From positions 1,550,001 through 1,614,000 of the forward strand of contig NADL03000471.1 in assembly GCA_002205965.3 (NCBI GenBank): DNA of 64,000 nt, read 5' to 3'. Positions 43,780 to 56,260 of the stretch are shown piece after piece; positions within the stretch are counted from its first letter, which is position 1; the number at the start of each line of letters is the position of its first letter. A program made the position numbers and the translations under genes. The notes under the pieces are model-generated. The model made no database searches and had not been told where the DNA came from. It saw only the letters and a program-made list of their open reading frames with translations. This DNA is from Kappaphycus alvarezii (lineage: Eukaryota > Rhodophyta > Florideophyceae > Gigartinales > Solieriaceae).

Positions 43780-46700
43780 CCTCAGAAATTATTTACCAGC
43801 GAACGCACCACCGTATTGGCTTAGTATCATCACTTAGCATAGTTACCCTTCTCTGTGCCTACGGTCTCGAGATGCTAAGACGCTAACTCTATTTCGAGGT
43901 AACTTGTTTGTACCTGGAAATTCCAGGCCCGCCGTATTGTCAAGAACTAAATCACTCCCCTCTCGCAGTCAAATTTTAAATCCCTTCAGGATGGTGAAAT
44001 CAAACGACGGATGTCTGCTCCCAGGGAGTAAGTTTCACATCAGAATTCGCTTAGATAATCTGACGTCAAGTGTCGGAGTTTGCATGGGTTCAGTTGGGAG
44101 ACAAAAGTGATGTTCGGAACAGTCGGGATCTAGAAAGCAGCCGAGAATGTCTGAATTCAGAAAATGGTTGTTACTAACTGGGAATTGTTGGATGGAGCCA
44201 AAGAGTTGCCTGTTCACTTATCGCGTGTCACCAAGGAGAAATCCCTTTTCCGATAACCGCCGCTGGATTTTGCCCAATTCAATCAGCTCTTAGAGAAAGT
44301 AGATGGAAGTACCCCAGTGGATACTGATTACCTCGTGTAATCTGATGAAAGTAGCGCACTTGCATCGCCGAGTAAAATTCCAATTTAATCGCAGAATATC
44401 ATTCTGAAGGCATACGGACAGAAATAGTGGTATCTGATTGGGCAAAACAGATAATCACGAAAGAGAGTGCACATGGAAAGATGTTGACAAATGTCAACGT
44501 ACATACCTATCACACTGAAGTGTTCATAAGTGCATGGTAAGATATGAGCTCATTAGTAAAAGCATCGTTCGCTATAGTAAGACAAAGTCAGTATTTTACA
44601 TAGAAATTTCCTATACTACTTGTTTTAAAATAGACTACTCTATAAATTATGTCCAGGGAAGTAATGCTTTAAATGTTTGCACAGAAGGTGGAAATTTTAG
44701 AATTTAGCAGTTTCAATCCCCCTGAACTGTTTCCGAGTTTGGAGACCGCGCGAGCTTATGGGGTAGTTTTTCTTCATTTTAATAACATAGAGTGTAAAAT
44801 TTGGGAATAATATACCCAGTGGAAGCTATTATGTTCTCTTCCGTTTTGTATCTTTTTCGGAATAAGATCCAGGGGTAGAAGAAGAATCCAGTTCAACATA
44901 AAGTTGGAGCCTCATTATCAAAAATTTCGAAACAGTCAATCAGCATCAGAATTTAACAAACAAACCACCTGTCAGCAAGCTATTCCAGCTAGGAACGCCC
45001 GGATACCCAAAAATCCAATTCCTTTCGGAGACCAAGATTTTTGATGTCGTTGGAATCAGCATGGACGTGGAATAAAGTTGGAGAAGTTTTAGGCCAATAA
45101 GAGAATGATATATGGAGATAGATACGCCAAAGATGATAGAGAGAAGGAGGAGATGGAGCGAGGAAGAGGAAGAGAAGGAGGGCACGAGAGAAGGAGAGTG
45201 AAAGATAGAGTGAGAGAGTGAGAGAGAGGATTGAACGATCAACGAAGAGAGTTGAGAGGAGATAAAGCGGTGAAAGACTTCACTCGGACAGAAAATGAAG
45301 GGATATCAGGGCTTATATAAACCATAAGGCGATTAAACTGGTGGTTCCGGACGATCGAAGGAAGTTTTCAGAAGCCATGTAGACGATAGTGGGAGGCTAA
45401 CCCTAAACCTGCTTGAGCTGATCGAAAGAAGATAAGCTCAAGCGTACTGCACTGTGCAGTGCATAAGCGTAACGGTCAAGTTCTACATTGTACAGTAAAC
45501 TGCAGTAACAGACGTCTGCAAGCCTTTTTGATAGCTGTAAGCTGCCAGCAGAGGCAACAGAAAGTACTTTCACTAACAAAAGAATCACAGGAGCGAGGGC
45601 TGAAGGGAGAGATTCTAATGCTTTGGTCACCGATAGAAATAATGAAAAATACATTTTCTGTAATCAAAATAGGTTCTCACGAACGGGTATGTGATCTTTG
45701 CTCACGGGTGACAAGACCTATCTGTTAGTCGCACTCCTAGTTCCGTTCTGAACACTAAGAAATTCCTACAAGAGTATTCCCAACAGCTCAAGCACCCTAG
45801 ACATTTAGTCGTCTTTGCCTTCCCCGTTCAGCCTTTCTATCGCACACCGCATTGGCTGCAAATGCAAGAAGAAACTTTGAAAGCGCTACCGTTCGTGCAC
45901 TAGATGCACGTGTAAGTGCAGCGCAGTCCGAATTTCTCGTCGAGGTCGACCTTCGACGCTTGGGAGACGCCGTCGACAAAGTGTAAACTATACCGATAAT
46001 TCAAGTGATAACGACTGCATGCCAATGTCAAATGCCAGCACACAATCTATAGCATGCTTGCTAAACCCCTCAAATCGCTCAATTTACCTCAAATTGTGCA
46101 TAATACCCAATTTCTGCAAGTGTGTTTTACTTGCAGATGCCGAGCCCTCATATCTGCGGAATTTTGACGCTTCTCTCTGTGTAATCAGTATGAGCGTATG
46201 CAATGTATTACAAAAATGTGATGCTGCTGCATTTTATAAGAGGCAGAACGATATTTTCGCTTTGGGGGTTGTTGGTGAAAGCATTAGGTCTCTGCTTCTT
46301 TTAATTCGTGCAACTAAGCGGAAATCTATTTTCAGATCGGTTCTTCGGGGTTTTTTAAGTCTGCAAATGCCGTAACGTAAATTGAACGAGCCTATGAAAG
46401 AGTGTGACATTAATTTAGAGGAGAAGCTGAAGAGAGTAATACTGAAGAAGGAAGGGATGGTGCTGACAATGCTCTGTGTGATGATGGTCATATAATTAGT
46501 GATATTTTCCAGGTTAGGACGCGCGAAACTTCAGCAGAGATGTTACGAAAAACAATTTGATAGGCCAGATGTATGAGAATGAGGTTAGAGTGCATGTCAG
46601 TACAGCAATGATCGATTTTGGCCGTTTTGTGAAGACCTTCGCTCCAAAATGGTCAAATTCATAACCCCATATCTCTTCAGGCTCTTATGGTCGTTCAACA

Positions 46701-49020
46701 ATGAGACCATCATCTAACTTAGCACCCCCAAGAATTGTAATCCTTCTAGTTTTTGTCCTATTGCGATAATTTCAGATTTTTTCTGCTTTGGAATATTCCT
46801 TAAAGACATGGTCCAAAATGGCCAATTGAATGGCGGATTGCGTGTTAGATTTCAAAAAGTGAGATTCGTATTTTGTAGATGAAACATGTTCAAATGATAC
46901 GGAATTAGTGGTACGAGATTTCAGAAAAGGCTTACACACCACGTCATTCTGAACAGAGAAACTGATAATTGAGTTTGAGCTTCAGATTGCTACGTCTTCA
47001 GAAAGACGAATACTCAGAATAAGCAAGATTTTGAAAATTACTTCTGACACTGAAGGTTTAGAAAAGGTATGACTGCGAGGGGAACAGCGATTATGGAGCA
47101 TATGGAACTATGGTTCGGATCAGATAGTGTTTTTTGTATTGATTTTTTATTGCTCCGTTAAGGAGATGGAGGCTTCCAAATGAGGGCCTACTTTTCATTA
47201 GAGTTGTTCAGAACTCAACTTGCGATTTTTAGATTGCATATTTTTTAGGTCATGATATAGGTCACCATGGCGAGCACAAAGCAATGACAACCAAAATAGA
47301 TTAAAATAATGCAATCGAATCTTTAATGCGGGTTGATAGAGAAAGAGTATGATACTTCAGAATAAGTGGAACAAAAGATAAACGCAGTCTGGAGTATCGC
47401 TATCGATGGTGATTTATTGCAAAACTAACACAGATTGTCATCTCGGAAATAGATATTCCTAATATTTGTGAGCATCATTACTGTTTAAATGTTCACATTA
47501 ATCGTCAAAATCTTTTTCTTGTCAAAAGAACTGATTTTTGTAATGAAATTAGTAGTTCAATAGTGATCAATGCATATCAAAATAATATTGCTGGGAATTT
47601 TCTGTGTGAATTTCTGGACGCCATACAAAACAGGTGGAGGATATCTTAAATCTTTTTTTCTGTTGATTTCAAAATTCTATATCAAATTAGCAGAGGGTCT
47701 AATTGGCAATAATTGGATGATTTGAGAAACTAGGCCTGTCGGACTTCTGGAGATGAAGTTACAGAAGAAGAGAGTCGCAGTAGTACTGGTTTCTATCTAG
47801 TTGTAAAAGAGAAAACACATTCTAAATGGTGACAAGAGAAATATTTTCTCTCCAATAACGATGAAAAACTTTTATTCCGAAGAATACTGAAAATTTGTGC
47901 ATCAAGAACCTCTGAAAGTATTACAACTGATTTTTTATCACAATAGTGGTCGAGACTGCTTCCATAAACTTCATTATATTCTGCATAGTATTCAGAATCT
48001 GTAGCTGAACTATCTTTGGTTGTCATACCTATTCTGAATCTATTTTCAACAATGGCTGTATTTAGAACTCTCTAAAGGTAATGAATACCAGTAAGATTCT
48101 TACAAAAGCATCAGACACGCTATATGCGCATTTTTCGATATCAAATTTCTTTTTCATGAGATATCAACTTGATCTATCAAACTTTTGAGTGGGCGTTGTT
48201 AAATATTGAAGGATACACGGATAATTAAGCGAAGCTGATTGAATTCGCATGCAATATAGCAGTGACGAACATGGAGCCATACGGTAAGGTTATAGAAATC
48301 CGAACTCAATGGCTTGCCGCAGCTGCATCAATGTTCAATGCCACTTCCTGATGACTGATCTCCATCACATTCTCTGGGGTGATCTGACCACGCTGCTAAC
48401 TTCTTAGTGTGTAAGCTTAACCCCAATTGGCTTAATAAAATGAAACATCTGGCTACTTTTCGGGAAATGAACTTACTTACCAAATATTAAACTATCTAAA
48501 CCTTTCTCCCTTTCCCGAAAACCAAGTTGTTGTATACACGTCTATCATTCAGCATATTTCACTGTTTCCAAGTTTTCGGAGGGAACTAAGTGGAGATTGA
48601 ACCTACGACTGATGCAATATAGTGACTGTAGAAGTCCTGACAACAACTGCACAACACAGATAATGTTAACTATGCTGTGATTGCAATGTATTTGAAGCTG
48701 CAAAGGCCAGTAGGAAATTTTAACAGCTTGAATGGTTACTTAAATGTTTATCCGGGGATAAAAAATGCAAACATTTTGCCTCAAACGTTTAATTACAAAA
48801 TCCTTGAACTTTAGCTGAGTACACAGTATATTAAGAAAATTAGTTGATTGCCACATTATCAATTCATTGCAAACATATAATCAATTATAATAAGTCTAAT
48901 AAAAGTTAGACTGCCTTCGCTACATCAGCTTGAAGAACTTGCGAACCATGGTACCGTATATTAACGACTTTTGCTTAAATTTGTTTCTATTTAAAGCTAT
49001 CAAACGCAATGTCTATTTAA
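43780..49020. other. AT-rich repeat flank without a recognised gene
   Basis: Protein-like fragments occur (44,100-44,340 plus; 45,820-45,985 plus containing a possible coiled-coil segment DARVSAAQSEFLVEVDLRRL) but no family is recognised. At 45,100-45,240 the plus strand is almost pure purine (GA repeats), followed by a TATA-like TATATAAA at 45,316, an arrangement compatible with a retrotransposon LTR. No LTR partner was found. ORFs at 46,019-46,375 plus and 47,793-48,026 minus are unrecognised. Confidence 0.35.
45313..45323 (+). promoter_or_regulatory. TATA-box-like site, possibly in an LTR
   Basis: CTTATATAAAC follows a GA-rich tract and precedes sequence that resembles retrotransposon leader. 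No downstream gag was recognised, so this is a suggestion only. Confidence 0.25.
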
Positions 49021-49023
49021 TTA

Positions 49024-50017
49024 TTAAGTTGCTGGGGAGGTAATTAATGTCAGTTCATTTTCGTTTGTCTGATAGAGAAACCATAAATTAAATCTTGAAA
49101 CGGGACAGCAAGCTTCGAAAACATGGACTTGATTCAAGGTGACCGTATTGAGATAGTCAGATCTTAGGGAGGTGGTTTGGTGTAAGATTTGATTCAATAT
49201 GGCTGCTAATTTAATAAATCTCATCAAAATGCCTTCTATTTCCCGTATTATTTTTCATCATAGTGAGTAAATTTCATAAAGGCTAATATCGTAACATCTA
49301 GTGAGACTATAGTTCGAAAAATAATGAGAATTTCATAATTTGTTCCTCGGAAATTTTTTCTTCGTCTTTTCTGGATTTAGTTGCAGAATATATTGGGATT
49401 TGCAGCGATAGTAGGTACCACTGCGGTCTTTGATATAGAGTAAGAGTCTAGTGAGGACTATGTCGGCGTCAGGTGGGAGTTCGTAAACATTCATTGGTCT
49501 TTCGCTCCCAATAGATACATTAAAATCGTATGAAGTCTGTCTGAATTCAGTTATCCGTGAGAAATTCTCGTTTTGCACAATTTGGAATATATGAATAATA
49601 GTCTCCCATGGGATAGAGTTCCTGGGGTTGAGAAATATATCCATTGTGGGTCTCTTCTATTGTTTTAAATCATTTTGTTGAATGGGTAGTCTCTGCCTTT
49701 GTTGTAGAGTTTTGTATGTATTAATCCTTCACGGAACAGGAATATGCAAGTTACTCCCCAAACATTTCTCTCGCTATGTACTAGTACGTAATGAACGAGA
49801 GTGGCATAAATAAATGAAATCTTGGCCGTTGAAGTTAATTACAATTGAACTTGTAGCTGGGTTCCGATTGAAACATATTCGCGACGGACGATTCCCAATA
49901 ATTCATTTGGATGAATGATTGTCTTTTTCGTTCGCGGTATTCAATGAGAAGTCTCTGTTGCGCTTCAGAGTCAAAGATGGCTACAGTGAACCCTTCGGTT
50001 ACGACCGTATGAGACAT
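49024..50017 (-). CDS. Chain of three unrecognised minus-strand ORFs
   Basis: ORFs at 49,835-50,017, 49,333-49,644 and 49,024-49,227 lie in succession on the minus strand. The first reads HTVVTEGFTVAIFDSEAQQ and the second IPWETIIHIFQIVQNENFS; both have balanced, protein-like composition. They may be parts of one decayed element protein. No motif is recognised, and the region is embedded in transposon remnants. Confidence 0.25.
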
Positions 50018-51059
50018 CGCAATTTTGGCATAATCGATGACTAAAACAAGCAGTGCTCACGGATATTTACCTTAAGTTAGTTGGAGATCCGGCAGATCAG
50101 GTTGTGATATCGCTGAACAATCCGTGAACAGTGAGCATCGACATAAACAGCTATGTTTTTTATCAGAGTGATACTGCAAGGTTTTTGAACTTTACTGACA
50201 TGAATGAATCGTCTTGATCAACTAAAAACACAATAAGTTGTGCGGGACTAAAAGGTAGGGCAAAACTTTATAATCATAAGTTTTTTCCAAAATGAAAAGG
50301 AATCCTCCTTCGGTAGTAATGCTGCTCTGGAAAAGTTCATTTGGCGAAATACTGCGTGTAGGATATATTGCCTATTGATTAAAGTGACGCCGATGACAAA
50401 GTCAGCGTTGAATTTGGAATGATCGGATAAAGCTGCTCAACATTGGTTCAGTTGCTGGGTGAAGAATTGAAGTATATTACATGACGTATTTATTTTCCTT
50501 ACCTTATTTAAGTCAGATGGTCATATTTCAACTGGGTAGGAAACCCTTAGGACATTGTTAAATTCTCCAGGTGGTGCAGGTTAGAGATTAAGGTGAATTA
50601 ATGCGAACTAAGAAGCAGAGAACAATTTTTCATCCGTTTTTGGATCTCCAAAGTAAATGTGCCCGAACATGACAAAAAGTGAGAGAGTGACAACAATTGT
50701 GCTGAACTTGGATGTTACGCTGGTTGTTTCTTTTCGGTGGTAGTCAGTAGCTTCTTCTGAGTTGAAAGTTCGAGGAACATCGGACAATCTCTGGAGATAG
50801 GTAAAATATTTTAACCAAAGGAGATTTAAACGTGTACTAATATGATTTGAAGCTGACCGATATGTGTAATAACAATTTTTCTTTTTTCTGATATGCCAAA
50901 GGTGATCAAGGATTGTACATGTTGGAAAAAACTTAAAGGGATTGGGTAGGAGGTGTTCTCAGACATGAAATCCTTTCAACGATAACTTCGATTGATTATT
51001 ATCCATTTTGAAGAAAAATAGAAAGAAAAAACATTAAGGTCAGGACTAAACGGGCAGCA

Positions 51060-53430
51060 GTACGTCAAGCTCCGTCAGGTGCCCAAATTTTGGACAACAA
51101 ATACGCTATTCACGCAAGTGGTGAAGGCGTTGAGGTTTTGACTTCTGGAAGAGATGAATCTGCGGTTGGTGCTGATATTGGAGGGGCTGCAAGCTCTTGA
51201 GGTGATGCTGTGTTGTTAGGAGCTGTTGTGAGTGCAAAAGCTGAGAGAGCGGGGAGAGGTGCTGGGAGAGGTTCTAGAAGAGTTGCTTGGAGAGGTGATG
51301 GGAGAGGTACTGGTAGAAGTGCTGGGAGAAGAATTGGGAACGGAGCTAGAATAGGAGCAGGGAGGGGTGTTGGAGGTATTGGACGATGTACTGGGGAATT
51401 GTTGCGAGAAAGAGAGGCGAGGAAAGTGGTTCTGAAGCTGGTAGAAGAATTGGCGTGGAAGGCAGTAGATAAAAGAAAAGAGGACATGGAAGGGGTACCA
51501 GGTAGATCCAAGCACACCTACATGAAGAAGATACAAGTTAGGTGGAGAATGATCTTAAAACCTCCTCAGCTGTCATCTTGGAGAAGGAATTTGCATCGTC
51601 CACTTTTAAACAACGGAAAAGGCTTAACTGTTCCTCTATTGTTACCAAGGTGCGTCTGGAGTACACAATGCGGGAATTCGCGCCAACAAGGAGCGGATTC
51701 ACCATACTGGTAATGAGTGAAGTGCTGCGAAAGCTGACGGAATCATTGAATCTATAGATAATGCTTAGTAATAGAAAACTTGCGCCTGTGAATATCGCAG
51801 ACATGTATCGTTACGTGGTGGTCCTCATTAACTCCTTTACAGCCGGGTCTAGCTTCGAGCGAACTATTGCATATTGAAAGAAGTTAAGATACATTTTATC
51901 ATCACTGAAAATGGTCCGTTTTATTGTGCAGCACGTGTTGACTTTCTCATCGAATGGAAGGGGCGATGATGGAGATCATAGCCGGATCTCTCAGCGAGAT
52001 TTTAAACGCCGGCTCTCCGGATTTGATCTTGCAGCGTTTGGAGTCACAAGTAAGGCTTCATCAACATGCTGTAACTCTTAGCAACGTTAAATGATGACCT
52101 TTTCGAAACGAAGGCATCTGACAATAAAGTAGAGAATATATGAAACCACAAAGCTAATCGTGGGAATCAGACGGCAGGTGCCTTTGCATGTGCTTGCTTT
52201 CGAATAGGTTTCACTCTTCGTTTCAAACGGAGGGAACAGGCGCAGATGGGTAACATTCGAAGGTGTTATTAAATCTTTTGGAACAGCGGAGAGAATCGAA
52301 GTTGTTTGGAATGACCACAACAGCTGAGAGAGGGTATGGACATGCTGTTAGCGGAGTTCGGAATTGGTTCTGAGTTTATGATGCAAATAGGGTTGCTAGA
52401 GTTTCATCCTTTTCTTAAAATTAACTAACTGAGTGTGAAAAGGAAGGATATCGTGCAAGGGTCCGGCGAGGTGAGAGGAGAGGAATTTGAATTGCACGAT
52501 AATGATAACTCTTCAGCTAATGAAGATGTTCGTGATGATTTTGATGATACTGGAGTGGCTCAAATATTAGGAAAGGACCAAGAAGAGACGAGTCCAAGAG
52601 ATTTAGAGTCCAAAAACGTGAAATGTTTAAGATTGGAAAGGTTGCGCAAAAGAAGAAGAGGTATTTGGCTCGCTTACCTGATGGAATTGTGGCACTGCGG
52701 CTGGATGCTATGAAAAACAGGTATAGGGGTAATTATTCGGACTTACAGGCCACGCAGGTGATAGTCAGCGCTATAGAGATCAAGACGAGATTTTCTGGAT
52801 CAAGCTTGGGAAGGAATGTGATAAACATCTCATCAGACTTGCAGCATTGTCATTTTGGCGATGAAACACTCGTATGTCTCATACCAGTGGAGCACACAGG
52901 ACAGCTGCTACATCAATGTATATTGATGCGGCTAAAATATGTTCTCTATATTGCGGCTGATGGAACTGGAATAATTCTGTCTGTACTTTTTAGATTCCCA
53001 GGCACGGCTCTCGAAAGAAGTTTGATTGCTCTGGAGACTGCAGTGGTTTTAATAGTAAATTGGGTGCACATAGACAATCCCAAGATTACATCTTTTGTCT
53101 CTTCTTCACAAAAGAAGAAGATCAATGCTGGATTACTGTTTCGGAAGTCTACTGAAACCCATATAAGACAGAAAGATTGCTTCCAGCATTTAAAGCTGTG
53201 TGAAAAGGGCGCAAAACGCTTTTAATCCAAAACTAAGTTGATGGCCCAAGTCAGCAGAGATCTCTCTTACGTTCCCCTTCGTCACCCTTGAAATGGGAGC
53301 ATAAGGTTGTATCGCAAGTATTAAAATGTATTGTAGTGAACGCTTCCATCGGTCACCGAATGTTTCAGAGCCAATATTTGTTGGAGACAAATGAAAGCTC
53401 TAAATCTCTACAATATATCGAGAGAAGTTG
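51060..53430 (+). pseudogene. Transposon protein: piggyBac-like transposase with C-terminal PD-(D/E)XK (YqaJ-like) nuclease domain
   Basis: A long plus reading in several frames. It starts with a Gly/Arg/Ala repeat region (about 51,210-51,390), then ATFKQRK-like and NIADMYRYVVVLINSF segments (51,590-51,860), GRGDDGDHSRISQRDFKRRL (about 51,959) and TTTAERGYGHAV (about 52,311-52,346), which I associate with transposase cores. An acidic linker (52,500-52,600) follows. The last part reads LPDGIVALRL (52,676), AIEIKTRFSG (52,771), then HTGQLLHQCILM and YIAADGTGII. PD...ExK plus a Q-x2-HQ helix is the PD-(D/E)XK/YqaJ nuclease layout. It ends with KWEHKVVSQVLKCIVVNA (about 53,290). Naming is from memory of similar oomycete and algal repeat proteins. 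Confidence 0.5.
51240..51390 (+). repeat. Degenerate 15-bp tandem repeat encoding Gly/Ala/Arg
   Basis: Units related to GCTGGGAGAGGTGCT recur about nine times in tandem with divergence and stay in one reading frame, giving a G-R-G-A-G-R type basic tract. The minus strand reads as Pro/Ser/Leu repeats. Such tracts often serve as nucleic-acid-binding tails. Confidence 0.6.
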
Positions 53431-53799
53431 AATAAAGTTGACGCAACGTAATATTTTACGGGTGATGCTGGGGTGAGCTTATGGAACATGCAGCCACTCT
53501 CGTGAGTGAGGTAGAGAAGGAAAAGGCCAAGGAGGTACTTTTTTCATCGTCCTCCGCCTAAACGTCCAAAAAAGTGATGTTGATGGCGATTGGTTATACA
53601 GCATCCATATACCTAGGGTCAAGTGAATGACTGCTCAGATGTATCACGTTGATCAACCTGCTCAATTCAAAATGGTACTGTAATTGATAAACGCAATTGG
53701 TTCGGACCTTTTCGTTAAGAGAAAGGTTAAGAATGGATTCTGAACGGAACTATCGTACAAGATATCCACCTCCTGGGCGACAAATGAAGTTTTCCAACA

Positions 53800-56260
53800 A
53801 TTTTAATTATATTACCTAATTTACAAGAATAATAATAGATGACATGACACGTGTCCCATACGCAAGCGGAAAAGCAACTTGAATCCAAATTTAACCAAGC
53901 TTGAGCAGCACCCCTTTCAAGCTGGAGAAAGTCCACATAGATGTCAGCGGCAAAGTAGCCAACTTTTTTCTACCGTCATTAATCATTTTTTTTGGATTAA
54001 TATGGGTTAAGTGGAGGTTTTGAGAGCAGAGCTTCTTCAGGAGACAAGTCTACCAGAGATAGACAGCTAACTTAGTTAGCAGGGTATAGAGAACGTAGAT
54101 TGCGCTTTATAGATTCTCGAGCATTCCATTCAGTCCTCCAGGTGTAGAAAATGGAGTTTAGTGTAAAGAATAAGTGAAGAAAAGAAAGAACTAGTAGAGA
54201 TTAGGCAAATCTACTCTGAGAAAGCCTAAAAGGGCAAAAAAGGTATCTCTACTACTCCGGTACAGGCAAAAAAACAGTAATTAGAAACCTTCTTTCGTCT
54301 GAAAAAAATCATGGAAACATTCAAATCCTACTTTAAGACATGGAGGCACATATTTCGTTAAAAGACTTACCATTTATTTTCAACAAGGCTTCTGCTTTCG
54401 CTACTAGGTCAGCAAAGAAAATATCGGAAGGAACTGCTCATGAAAAAGAAATTCTATCCTGATAAAGAACTCAATCTTTGTCCTGTCTAGCCTCCCAGCC
54501 GAAGGAGTACCGATATAACCCATGTTCAAGACTTCCGAACATGCTCTATGGATCACTTTCCTGAAGATTTCTCACTATTGATGGATCTGCAGACAGAGTG
54601 TTCTTGAACAAACGTAAGGTCGTAATAATATGGCCTAAGATCACCTGCTCACTCAAGCCTTATATGTCAATTGTACTTCTCCGTTTATTACTTTACTTTC
54701 TTACATCCTGTAAGCGTTCAGATTTCCGATTGCTGCATTTGGAAATTCAAAACCCACTGTAGTGTGAAGCGATTGATCGAGAATGTATCGAACTAAGAAA
54801 GGAGAAACATGGGATACCTACAGCGAAACATCCCTATCAAAATTTTCCATTGATTTTGTTTGTCTGCTTCAAGTAGATGGAAAATAATAGTAATTACTTC
54901 TTCATTGTACTAGGATTGTCATTTGAGGTGGCATGTAACTACTTGGAGTAGAATTAGATCCAGATTCCTTGAATCGCATCGAGAGAGGCTATTCGAATTG
55001 TTCTGGCTTATATCGCCGCTACAGGTCTTATTGTGGAAAGAAGGATATGATTAGCACTTTTCTTTATACTGAAATTGATAATGCTGTTTACCAGGAACAA
55101 CTTACGGTTCTATTGGAAAACAGGAGCGTCCTGATTTTTGGCTGTAGGTTGGGGAAGTCCATCCACTGACATCACCAAGCGGAAATTATCTATGGCTATC
55201 TCTTTGCTATGAAATTACCAAGATTAGAGTTTATCTTTTTCGATGACATAGCCTTTTCGAGTAATTCGCGTAATCCTGTGGAGCACTTCAAAAGAATTTT
55301 AATTAATGAATTCAGAGTAAAACTGCTTGGAAAATTTAATTCTTTCTTTCTACGGGAAACAAAATATATACAGGATGGAATCGAAGATTAACAAAACCAT
55401 TATATCGAACAAGTTTTGAATAAAAGTTAGCTGTATGAAGCGAATTGAGCCTAGAATCATGTCTCCGAAGGTGGATAAATCACTTCAACCTGAGAGTAGG
55501 ATGTCATGCTAGGAAAAAGGAAAACTCCAGCTACCATGGAACTATCGAAGAGTTCTCCAATTAAAATTGTGCACACGGCCTGACATTTACCTCGCCGTGA
55601 ATACCCTTGCAAGTTAAATTCATAGTTCTGCAGTGCGTCACATTTAACTGATAAAATCTACTTGGACAGGTTTCAGCCATATGTAGATGTGCATAAGGTT
55701 TCCGCAATCTGATAAACATGTTAAAGAAATTAGAGATTCCTTGAAAATAAAAGCTATGTCAGATTGGGCACCGCATAAAGATTTGAGGAAAAAAAGTTCA
55801 GAATTTTTCGTATTACTAAGCAATGCATCTGTTGCATGTACAAGCCAGCAACAATCTACCGTGGAATTGTCATCAGCGGAGGCCGAATAAATTGCGCTTT
55901 CGTCTTTTGTTAAGGGATTTCTATGAATGCGCCGGCTATTTTAGGAAATGGTTGATTGAAAGCCAAATGAAGTGGGAATAAAATTTCCGCAGGCGATTGC
56001 TCAAAGAAAAACAAGCTTTCATTTCGATCGCTGAGAGGGACAAAGTTTTTGCAAAAACTGAGCACACTAAGGTGAAATACAGCCATATCCAATACCATAT
56101 CAGGGATGGATCTGTCAAGATTACACACGACGGGAACACCAAACAAGCTGCCGAATTTCTATAAAAAACACTCGACAAAAGAAAAAAATGAAAAGGCATC
56201 GCTTGTGCTTGCTTTCTTGTAACAATTTTTGGAAAACATGGTGGAGTTCTGGTATACACC
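53800..56260 (+). mobile_element. Degenerate Ty1/copia retrotransposon (copy 2)
   Basis: Starts with an integrase zinc-to-core segment (SGKAT...LSSTPFKLEKVHIDVSG, about 53,860-53,950), then RT and RNase H in the copia order. Gag and protease are missing or lie upstream beyond the piggyBac-like insertion. RT: AIRIVLAYIAATGLIVE (about 54,992) and STFLYTEIDNAVY, then FFDDIAFSSNSRNPVEHFKR (DD at 55,242-55,247, the first F replacing Tyr and the second Val) and KLLGKFNSFF. RNase H: VELSSAEAE (55,861-55,887) and KTEHTKVKYSHIQYHI (about 56,056). Stops and frame changes interrupt it. It is better preserved than copy 1 and keeps the RT aspartates. Confidence 0.85.
55620..56230 (+). pseudogene. copia RNase H domain
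   Basis: SDWAPHKDLRKKSSEFFVLL matches 'aDWAgd...RkStsGyvf.l', and QQSTVELSSAEAE matches 'kQ.tvalSStEAEy'. KTEHTKVKYSHIQYHIRDG, matching 'rtKHidiryHfird', comes at about 56,056, then the terminal 'aD.fTK.L' block as KQAAEFL. A stop replaces the Tyr after SAEAE. The end of the polyprotein lies near 56,200, followed by the probable 3' LTR, whose limits I could not define. Confidence 0.75.
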
